Positions 55,627 through 64,000 of a stretch of 64,000 bases of DNA are shown one piece after another. The stretch is taken from assembly GCA_024345305.1 (NCBI GenBank), contig BRON01000003.1:1488001-1552000 (forward strand), written 5' to 3'. This DNA comes from Mrakia gelida (lineage: Eukaryota; Basidiomycota; Tremellomycetes; Cystofilobasidiales; Mrakiaceae). Positions within the stretch are counted from its first letter, which is position 1. Every line of letters starts with the position of its first letter. The position numbers were made by a program, and so were the translations under genes. The notes beneath the pieces are model-generated. The model was given only the letters and a program-made list of their open reading frames with translations, made no database searches and was not told where the DNA came from.

Positions 55627-58082
55627 TCACTCGAGAACCCGATACGGCTTGGGCTTGCTGCCCGGAGAGCCCACGTGAACGGGGATTCGCATGTAAATTC
55701 TGCGAAGCGAAAACGGAGGGAGGGAGGGAGAGAAGGTCAGCTTCAATTCGAACGAAGGCGAAGAGTTTCAGAGAAGGCACTCACCCCGGTCTCATCCTCC
55801 TCAGGTACGTAATCGCCACATCCTCCAAATAGTCCAAATCCTCCCTTCTGTACCCACACCTCTCCCAGCTCTCCCACCCACCGAGCATCTTCCCCTCCGG
55901 CACTCCCTCCGGCAGCCCTGCTCGGATCGTTCGCCTCAAGTCCAGCTCGGACTTGTCGTCGATGTAGCACCGTTCGATCGTATCCGCGTCCATGGTCGGC
56001 CACCACATCAACTTGTTCGTTGCGGTGGCGAGGAGCTTGAGGAGGGGTTTGGGGTAGTTGATGGAGGTGGGTTTGAGGAGGGTGTGGGAGGCGACGATGG
56101 CGGCGAATTCGCGGTGGGTCATGGTTTTGGGACCTGGGAGGTTGAGAGTGAGGGATTGGGTGGAGAAGGCTGGAAGGAGGTTGTGCAGGGCTTGGGCTAC
56201 GTCAGAGAACTGGAGGGAGGAAGAGGGGCGCGACGAGGGTCAGGCGAGGGTTTTTGTGAGAGACGACTTCGAAGACGGAGAGGCGCAAAGGCAGGAAGAC
56301 GAGGTTGAACGTTGACGTACGTGGACAGGTCGTATCTGAGTTTGACCGTGGTTCTGCGACCAGAAGAAGTTGTACTCTGGTTGAACGACGCGTCGGAGGA
56401 GGAAAGACAAAGGAGGTCAGCTCTCAGGGTCGGCTCTCTCTCTCCTCGGTCTTCAACCTGGGAAGGAACTATGGGCGTACTGGGAGCGACATTAAGGATC
56501 CTATCTTCGTATCCATAGATCGGCCCAGGTCGGACGATCGTCGCGTTCGGGAAGGCTTCCAAGACGGCGACGTCTCCTCGTCCCTTCGACTGTTTCGCGA
56601 GGAGCAAAGGTCGGCAAAGGCGTCAGTGATCGTCTCTCAAGATGAATTTGGGAAATCCGATTTCGCCGAGAGACTACTCACAGCGTAGTACCTCGAAGTC
56701 GAGTTGACATCAGCGTTGAGATGCGAGACGTGAATGAAACGCGAGACTCCGTTCTTCTGAGCGATCTCAGCGATTCGAGCTGCTCCCTCGTTGTGGACAT
56801 CATCGAATGAGTAGTTCCTGGAGAGTGAAAGCGAAGAGCGAGAACGAGTCAGGTCGAACAAACGACGTCGACGCGAAGAGGAGGAGTTGGACGAACCTGG
56901 TCTCCCACTCTCGACCACAGCAGTTGTAGACGACGTCCGAGTGTCGTAGACACTCTTCGATCTGACGAGGATTCCTAAGTTCCCATTCCTGTGCGAATCG
57001 AAGAAGCATGAAGGAGAAAACGCTGAGCTGTCGACGTTCGAGCGAAGGAGGGAACGATGAAGGGCGCGAGCGCGAGCCGAAGAGGAGAAGGAACGACTCA
57101 CCATCGGCACGATCTGTCCGAGATCCCCCATGACTCGCAGGGATCTTCCATCGTACTCGCTACGGTAAGGGACGATGACTTGAGTTCCAGCTTTGGCTGG
57201 AAGAATGGAGGGAGGAAAGGGAGAGATGGTCAGCCCTCCTTCGAAAACAACTGTAAGACGCGGTTGAAGGGGTTGTTTCTTCAAAATATCCTTTCCTCCT
57301 GGAGTAGCCCTTCGTTCCCCAGCTAGCTTCCCCTCTAAGATCGAGGCCTCTAGAAGCCAGATGTCTTCTGAGAGAAGGACGACGAGGCTGAACCGGCGTC
57401 GTCCGGCTAGCACTCTGTCTCGCCTCTCTTCCTTCCCTCCTCGCCCATCCCCTTCCCTCGTACTCCACGAGGTCAGGTGTGGACCCAAGTCATCTTCTCG
57501 TAGAGCTGAGTCTGCAGCCCACTCCTCCTTTCTCTTCCAGCCCAGCCTTCGTCCTCCTCGTACCCCTCCTCCTGTTCGACTGATGGACTCACCGAGCTTC
57601 GCTACGACGTACTTCCCCAAGAAACCACTCGCTCCAAAGACCGTCGCCACATGTCCCGATACCGATGATCTTCCTCCTGTTCCGTACTTGATGAGAGGCT
57701 GGACAAGGCGAAGTGAGAAGAGGCGAAGGAGGGTCAGCATCTCCCCGAGCTCACTCCTCCTCCTTCCCTCTTCCCCTCCTCTCCGCTCTCGCCTCCGAGT
57801 GAACGTACCTTGTTCGTGCCAGGTCTAACGATAAGATCGGATACCGACCTCTGTGTGAAGAGATAAGATGGATAGTGGGTGAGCTTGATACGATAAGGAT
57901 GGAGAGAGGTAGGGAGGGAAGTGGGGAACGAACGAAGGAAGGTCGAAGGAAGGGTCCCTTGCTTGCTCGAGGAACGAGAGAGGAACGAGAGCAGAAGACT
58001 GGGAGAAGAGAGCGGAGTCAGATCATGAGCGTGTGGGAGGGAGGAAGAAGGTGAACGCACTGAGGTTGATAGAGGAAGCCAT
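55627..58082 (-). CDS. NADH dehydrogenase (complex I) NDUFA9-like 39-40 kDa subunit
   Basis: Atypical short-chain dehydrogenase that is an accessory subunit of respiratory complex I, binding NADPH. Exons 1-2 give [20 protein letters not shown] and KGPFLRPSF, a mitochondrial presequence. [14 protein letters not shown] follows, then [20 protein letters not shown] and the Rossmann motif [17 protein letters not shown]. Next are [89 protein letters not shown] and [14 protein letters not shown], then [20 protein letters not shown] and [20 protein letters not shown]. The final exons read [20 protein letters not shown] and [20 protein letters not shown], ending LE with TGA at 55627. About ten exons; the intron after AKLGE (about 57200-57592) is near 390 nt. 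Confidence 0.88.
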
Positions 58083-58545
58083 CGCTGGCGAGGAGGATGG
58101 TGGATGCGTGAGGGGAAACGAGCGGAGAGATGGGGGGGAACGAGGGAGGAGGTGGGGCAGGCTGAGAGAGGTTTTCCCTGATTTTTTAGTGAAGGATCTC
58201 TAGATGTATTCACAAGGGTGAAGGGAGCATTCACACGATCAGCGAGGGCGGCAAGAAATTCTCGGACTCAAAACGCCTTCTCTTCTCTCGCGAACTCCTC
58301 CCCTCCCGTCCCCCCTCTTCTTGACTTCGACGGCCAGCGTCGATTCTCCCCGCTTTCCCAACCTCGTCTCTTCTTCCTCTTCTACGTCAGGAGCCTTCTC
58401 GATCTTGTGAGTTCGAGTCTCAACTTCTGCTGGAGCGCCTGGACGAACGAGAAGAGATAGTGGCAAGACGTCAAGCTCACCTCCTCCCTCCCTCCCTCCC
58501 TCCCTCCCCTCTTCTCCCTTCACAGATTCCTTCGATCCTTCAGCC
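58083..58545. promoter_or_regulatory. Divergent promoter, NDUFA9-like / F-box-like gene
   Basis: 463 bp between divergent starts. A (CCCT)n-like run at 58483-58508 forms part of the CT-rich leader of the F-box-like gene. Confidence 0.4.
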
Positions 58546-59560
58546 ATGCTCAAAGTGAGCTCAAGGACCTTAACGGGGCACCCTCTCTCACGTACTCACT
58601 CGCTCCTTTCTTTTTCTTCAGGTTCCTCGCTCCCACTCTCGTCGATTGCCATGGGACGTCCTCCTCGTCGTCTTCCAAGAGTGCGACGACGCGACCCTCG
58701 CCCTCCTCGGACGAGTCTCGCTCGACTTCCTCCAGTCCACGGCCAGCATCCTTTACGAGCATCTGGAGGTCGACTCGGTGGAAGCGTTGAAGTTGCTCTT
58801 CTGCGAGAGGAACAGCTCGAAGAAGAACACGAAGGTCAGCTACTTCCGTCCGCCTCTCCCCTTTCGTCGAGGGTTCTTGCTGAAACGTGCACATGTTTGC
58901 TCTCAGTCTGCCATCACATCGAGGATCAATCCCTTCCTATCCCTCGTCCAAACCAAATCGCTTCGAGTGAACTTCTCCAACAAGCTCCTTGTCGACCTCA
59001 ACGGCCTCTCCTTCTCTCGCATCGCTCAAAACGATCCTCTACCCCTCGACCTCCTCCACCTTTCTACCCGGAAAGACCGACACTACATCACCGTCCTTTC
59101 CGATCTCCACACCACTCTCCTACCTCATCTCAACCCGACTCGCCTGGAATACCTCGATCATTCGGAGACGAAGGAGACGCCGTATCAGCCTCTTTACTCT
59201 GCTCCTCTCCTCGAGAATTGGACAAGGTTGGAAGTCATCGATCTACGAGGAGTCTTCCCTTATCGCGTTCACTCTCCCGTACGATCCTTGGCGGCTCTCC
59301 CATCCCTGTCTCTTGCTCAAGGCCGCACCCTTCGTCTTCACGTCGCTACCCTCCTGGCCGTCTCCTTGCCCTCCACGTCTATCTTGCTCCAATTCATCAT
59401 GACAAATAGCGAGATTGCGACATTTGGTTTCGATGTGATGCAGGAGGGGTCCGTCGTCCTCGTCGTACGATCGGAGGAGGAAGGGGAGGAGGTGAAGCAG
59501 GTCGTTCAGACGTTGGAGGAGAGGTGGAGATCACTCTTCAGGGTCTCACTGGAGGTTTGA
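58546..59560 (+). CDS. F-box-like protein
   Basis: Third F-box-like gene of the window. Exon 1 is just ATG-CTC-AAA (58546-58554) followed by GTGAGC. Exon 2 begins VPRSHSRRLPWDVLLVVFQE and CDDATLALLGRVSLDFLQST, then ASILYEHLEVDSVEALKLLF. An intron of about 75 nt leads to SAITSRINPFLSLVQTKSLR, a Leu-rich region: LVDLNGLSFSRIAQNDPLPL, NWTRLEVIDLRGVFPYRVHS, LHVATLLAVSLPSTSILLQF and VVQTLEERWRSLFRVSLEV before TGA at 59558. A protein-like frame in a different phase follows at about 59650-59930, so the real 3' end may be more complex. Targets unknown; assignment rests on F-box pattern and layout. Confidence 0.65.
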
Positions 59561-60230
59561 AAGTCAGTCTTCAGCCTACCTCCTTTCTTCTCCTGCACGT
59601 CAAACTTTGTACTGACGTCGCGCCTCGTTTTCATACTCGTCTTCCAGGTCATCCCCCCGACCTCGACGCGTCCGTTCCTCGCCTTCCCTCCCTCGCCTCC
59701 CAAACCTCAACCCAAACAACCCCACCCCTCTTTCTCCTCCAGCGAGCATCACACCCTACACATCCTTCAAAATCACATTCCCCCCCTTCACCTCCCTCCT
59801 TCGTCTCCTCCAAGCCATCCCTCACGTTCAAGCTCAACCCTCGTCCGCCTCCCTCCCTCGTCGTCGTTCGTTGCGTCAACTCGGTCTCGGAGATTCCCAG
59901 GACGGATCAAACTATCCAAAGTGTCGAGCTTAAGTGTCTGTCATTCCTATCCTTCCTCGCCTCGTTCTCATCTCCTCCGTTTGAGCGTCGTCGAAACGCA
60001 GAGCTGACCTTTCGTTCCCTCCATCTCTTCGACGCGTCCCCAGTTCGTTCTTCTTCGCATCGTCTCAGAACCAGCACCCACCCACTAGCTCGTCAACATA
60101 TATACACACCTCACGAGCTCTCAATGATCATCACGCTTTCTCCATCGCCGGTCCTCGAAAAGGACAACGGAAGTTCGTTGGGAAATCGGACGCGTCGTTC
60201 TTTTCTTCTCGCCTTCCTCCTTTGATTCCT
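59561..60230 (+). other. Protein-like frame without start, possible extra exon
   Basis: After the F-box stop there is an intron-like string (GTCAGTC at 59571, TGTACTGACG, GTCTTCCAG at 59648). The frame that then opens reads LPRLPNLNPNNPTPLSPP, ITPYTSFKITFPPFTSLLRL and LQAIPHVQ, ending at a TAA near 59932. A second intron-like string follows (about 59933-60040, with GAGCTGACC and TCCCCAG). The phase does not match the end of the F-box frame, so it is either a separate gene whose start I cannot find, or a broken extension. Confidence 0.35.
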
Positions 60231-62605
60231 TTCCACTAAGAATCTCTCTCTCTCCCAGCTTTACTCGAAGACGATGTCTCGTCTCGCCTCCCAGTAACCC
60301 CGTCGTCAAGGCCAACTCTCTGCTCAAACTCCTCCTCCACTTCTCATTCTATCCCTTTTCTCTCTCCCTTCTTCTTCTTCCCTCCTTCGACATGGCTCTT
60401 CGCGTCGATCCACATCGTCCCTAAGGCTCTGGTGAAGTCTGCAAGACGAACTCGAGCCGTCGAAGAGCATTGGCCGACGCGTGACGCCCTCTGCGCTTCT
60501 TCTTCCTTCTCGTGTCTCTCTTTCGTTCGTACATCTTCATCGTCGGCGTCTGGGGAAGGGAAAATCTTCGCAAGAGTTCTCGCTCAAGCCCGAGGTGAGC
60601 GTCTCCCCAAGCCTCGGGCATGGGAAAGAGGACGCGTGCGTCGACTCGTCCTTTCCTCTCTCGGTCGCGTCCCTCCGTCCTCTAAGTCTTCCCCTTCTGT
60701 CTTCGACCCCTCCTCTACACATCACGTAATTCCGGGAGAGGACCCTTTCCAGAACTTTCCTCGTCGCTTCCCACCGCATCGATAGCTGGTTGCGAGGCGA
60801 CGACTCAGTTCTGAATCGAGCCCTCTTCGTGTTTGTTTTCCCTGTATCGCTTGGGACAGCTTCGAACGAAGACCTCTGTCATCACGCGGCCGCGCGTTCT
60901 CCTGGGGCGCTCAACCTCCCTCTCAAACGAAGCTGATAGAGCGCGAGCAGATCGACGCGTCCAGGGATCGTCACTGAGTCGTCGTCCTCTTCTTCCGTCT
61001 TTTCTCATGTCTTTTCAAGACCTCCATCTCCCTTTTCCTTGGGCTGGAGGAAATTCCTGCTCAGATACTCGAGCGATAATCGAGGGATCTTGAGCGGGGG
61101 TAACTCAGTTCGAAGGAATCGACGAGCGAGACGAGTCGCGACTTTTTCCTCTTTGTCCTGCTCTTGAGGCTCCCTTTCTTTCTTGCAGCAAGAATGCCTC
61201 AGATTTAGCTCGATGCTGCTTGTTGCCGTCCCTCTGGAAATCGAGAGGTCTTCATCGAAGATGCGCTCATGTCCAGGGCGTGAAAAGAGGGGCTACGAGT
61301 CGCGTCCACTGCTTTCCGTCCCAGCTGCTGAGATTCCTTTTTCATTATACAAAGCCTAGCTGGAGCCGACGAGCCTTCAGATCTCCATACGATTTTCACG
61401 GAAATGAAGAGCTTCCCCCTTTCTCTACTCCATCCGAGTTTCAAGGTTGACTTTCCGTTCTCCTCAGAGTCGAGAGCGAGGAGTTCGGAACCCTCGAGCT
61501 CACCCCTATAAACGGCGAGCTTGCTCTTGTTCGTGAGCCTCGCCTGCCTCTTGGTTTTGAGCGTTTTGGGTACTGAGGTATAGAGAAGACCTCCGTCTAT
61601 CCAGTGGGGGAAAAAGCGAGAGAAGAAAGGGAGGAGGGGGAGAGGAAGGGGAGGGAGGAGGATATGTGCTGGCAGGTAAGAGGTGAGGGAGGAAGGACGA
61701 GGACGCGCCGGGTCCCGAGCACTTCATTTAGATCTGACACTACACTGGAATATCAATTTCGGCACGCGAGGAAGGGAGAAGGAAAAACAAGTCGACGAGT
61801 CGCCCGCGACGCGTTTCTGCAGCTGCTCATTTCTTCCCAGACAATCCACAGACCAGCTTCAGCTGGTTCCTCTACCGAAGGTCATCTCTGATACACTATC
61901 TATACGCGTCGACTTTCTTTCGTCCTCTCTTCGGCGAAGGAAGCGAACGACGACGCGACGTCCGTCTTTCGAAACTCGACGCGTCCCCCCCTCCCGACTC
62001 GTCGACGTTCCCTTCGTTGTCCTTTTCTCGCGCCTTCATGAGACCTTGATCAGATGCTTTGGATTTCATTTATTTCCACTATCAACCAGCGCCAGCAAAC
62101 TAACGACTTCAATACAAAAAACTGGCGATGAACGATCACAAAATGGTGAAGAGGGTTGGAAGAAAAAGCGAGGCGATGAGGACGCGATGGGCCGACTACA
62201 AGAGTTTGGATTCGAAGGACGAGAGAAAAAAGCAAGGAGGACGCGACTCATACAAGTTTGAAAGGGAAGGGGCCGTGATGTTCGTTGACGGTGAGAGAAG
62301 GCAAGGGAAAGGGACGGGGAGGAGAGCAAGGTGCGAAGCGATAAGTAGAGGGAGGGAGACGAGAGCAGGTTGCAAAAATATGATGGGTGGGTGGTGAGAA
62401 GGAGGAGAGGAAAGTGGTGGGAAAGAGAGGATAGGTGGGGGTGGGTAGGTAGGTAGGTAGGCAGGTGGGCGAGAGGAAAACAGAGGGAACAGCGAGTGGG
62501 GAGGGATGTGAATGCGAGAAGGAGTAGAGAACCGAGACAGACAGGACTACGAAAGAGCGAAGAAAAGCGAACGAAGAACGACCTCGTTCGATGGGGGAGA
62601 GGCGG
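60231..62605. other. Gene-poor convergent stretch
   Basis: About 2.4 kb with no supported gene, long compared with other convergent gaps here (0.15-1.2 kb). Many short frames exist on both strands without splice-consistent continuations. It is T/C-rich up to about 60750, mixed to 61600, then purine-rich to 62600. GACGCGTC octamers occur at about 60957 and 61979. Confidence 0.4.
62446..62466 (+). repeat. Short (GTAG)n microsatellite
   Basis: GTAGGTAGGTAGGTAGGCAG-like tetranucleotide run in the gene-poor stretch near the end of the Enhancer-of-polycomb-like gene. Simple sequence only. Confidence 0.7.
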
Positions 62606-64000
62606 TCAACCAGAACCACCGACGTGTTGAAGACGAGGGCTCATGTGAGGAGGGACGGGCGACGACGTCGAACCGGCTCGGACTTGAGGCGACTGTCCGT
62701 TCGCGGCTCTCGCTTGCTGAGATCGCCAAGCAGCTTGCTGAGCTGGAGTTCCTTGAGGGTTGGCGTTCCGTCCAGGAGGAGGGGGCTTGAGGTTGAGGAC
62801 GGGAGCGTTGAACTGGAACGGAGATCCTGGAGTTCCGTTCGCTGCTGCCTGAGCCTGAGCTCGCTGCGACGCGGCCATCTGCGCCTTGAGAGCGGCGATC
62901 TGCTCCTTGGTAGGAGGACCTCCTGCTCCGTCGAAGTTGAAGTTGGCGGAGGGACCGTTCGAGTTTCGAGGACCTCCCTGAGCCTGAGCTCGTTGTTGAC
63001 CGTTGACTCCGTTTCCGTTCTCGGGGAAACCTCCTCCGTTCAGAAAGGGCTGCTGGGGACCTCGAGGAAGAGCGGCGTGCGGTTGATTGGGAGAGGAGGA
63101 CGCGTCGGCTCCGTTCGCGAGGTATCCGTTCGATCCTGGACGAGCGATTCCGTTCGGATGAGCGAGAGGAGGAGATCCTTGTTGGCCTGGATGAGGTCGG
63201 GCTCCGTTGGCTGCCATGGGTCGTTGCTGCTGCTGCTGCTGTTGTCGCTGCTGAGGATGCTGCTGCTGCCCAGGAGGACCGAGGACCTTCTTCCCTTGAG
63301 GACCGCCGTTCGCGAGAGGAGGACCCTGACCGTTAGGGACAGGACCACCCATGAGAGGAGGTTGCTGACCGACGAGACCTGGAGGACGAGGTCCACCTGA
63401 ATCGACTCGACGAAGAGGAGCAGGAGGAGGAGGGGCAGGTCGAACAAGGATGACGGGTGGAGGTCGCTCTGGCGGTTCCTCCGCTGCTCGTTCCGCGGCG
63501 AGAAGATGACTGGGATCGGGGGAAAGGATCGAGTTGTCGACCTCGCTAAGAAGAGTAGCTCGAACTCGGATGTGTCTGAGGGAAGGAGAAGGAGGGAGAG
63601 CGATCAGCTCGAATTCGACGCGACGCGATTACCTTGGACGCGAAGGATCGAAGGATTCTTGACTCACCTGTCCTCGAAGTCGTCGATGATCACTCTCTCC
63701 TCTCCATCCAAACCCTTCATACCCATTCCGACTCCAACAACTCCAGCCTCCGAGTCGTATCTCCACCGCTCGCTGATCCTCCTCGCGAACTCGTCGCTTC
63801 CCGTGTCCTTCGCCTCGACGACTCCGTCCATCGGTTCCACGTCGTCCTCGATCCTCGCTCGGCGAGTGGAGGGGAGCGAGGTCCATTCGTCGGCGAACAG
63901 GCTGTCGACCAAAGCCTCTCGAGCGTCTCGTCGATCCAATCTCCACGAAGGCTGCTGTCGAGGAGGAGGTTCGCTTCGAGGTTCCGAGCGACGATCCAGA
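62606..64000 (-). CDS. Probable Enhancer-of-polycomb-like protein, C-terminal part
   Basis: Cut by the window edge; only the C-terminal part is present. The first visible exon (64000 down to about 63668) reads LDRRSEPRSEPPPRQQP, DAREALVDSLFADEWTSLPS, DEFARRISERWRYDSEAGVV and GEERVIIDDFEDR. An intron (about 63576-63667, branch GAGCTGATCG, acceptor CCTCAG) joins in phase to HIRVRATLLSEVDNSILSPD, PSHLLAAERAAEEP. The rest is Pro/Gln/Gly/Asn-rich disorder with a polyQ block at about 63230 and a short helix TKEQIAALKAQMAASQRAQA, ending SPRLQHVGGSG with TGA at 62606. The WRYD...VDDF...R.R pattern with a Q-rich tail resembles fungal Epl1 of the NuA4 acetyltransferase, from memory; the defining EPcA domain would lie outside the window. 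Confidence 0.5.

Noticed and set aside
1..64000. Transposon, viral or prokaryotic island
   Set aside because: No transposase, reverse transcriptase, integrase or long terminal or inverted repeats were seen; gene structure and base use look uniform across the window.

Overview
This window looks like nuclear DNA from a GC-rich, intron-dense basidiomycete, most likely a Pucciniomycotina red-yeast relative (Rhodotorula/Sporobolomyces-like). That placement is inference. The reasons are genes cut into many exons by mostly 60-120 nt GT-AG introns with a strong CTGAC-type branch site shortly before the acceptor, CT-rich leaders just before start codons, a complex I subunit gene (absent from Saccharomyces), and fungal-type proteins throughout. 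I found no rRNA, tRNA, CRISPR array, transposon or prokaryote-like operon.

Layout, left to right. 0.5-9.3 kb, all minus strand: a GT31 galactosyltransferase-like type II membrane protein, a long coiled-coil protein with a C-terminal membrane segment, and an F-box-like protein whose start codon is split by an intron. 9.5-10.9 kb plus: exosome ring subunit RRP42, divergent from the F-box gene. 11.6-12.7 kb minus: a Ser-rich protein of unknown function. 14.6-21 kb plus: RNA polymerase II subunit RPB3 with a Gln/Met-rich tail, then a Gln/Pro-rich LDB1/SEUSS-type transcription regulator. 22.2-23.2 kb minus: a second F-box-like protein, divergent from RPB9 (23.3-24.6 kb). 25.1-27.7 kb plus: aspartokinase with a large low-complexity insert. 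28.5-30.5 kb plus: a membrane glutaredoxin-like protein without the active-site cysteine. 30.9-34.2 kb plus: a DUF89/ARMT1-family phosphatase with a 647 nt first intron.

34.3-35.0 kb minus: a reading frame interrupted by three stops, each one C-to-T change from a Gln codon. 35.4-40 kb: a divergent pair, D-galactonate-dehydratase-like enzyme (minus) and KDG-aldolase/DHDPS-family enzyme (plus), which fit as two consecutive steps of sugar-acid breakdown sharing a 269 bp promoter. 40.6-42.4 kb minus: a putative mitochondrial protein of unknown function, divergent from a class I methyltransferase (42.7-44.1 kb plus). 44.6-49.3 kb minus: a GH31 glycosidase. 49.7-53.7 kb minus: the ribosome-biogenesis WD40 protein UTP12, divergent from mitochondrial ribosomal protein uL5m (53.9-55.1 kb, intronless). 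55.6-58.1 kb minus: complex I NDUFA9-like subunit. 58.5-59.6 kb plus: a third F-box-like gene. 60-62.6 kb: unusually long gene-poor stretch. 62.6 kb to the end, minus: C-terminal part of a probable Enhancer-of-polycomb-like protein that runs off the window.

Together the genes cover core transcription and RNA processing (RRP42, RPB3, RPB9, UTP12), mitochondrial function (uL5m, NDUFA9, one unknown) and carbon metabolism (galactonate pair, GH31, ARMT1). Most exon boundaries were inferred by eye from splice signals and reading-frame continuity; outer CDS coordinates are firmer than internal junctions.
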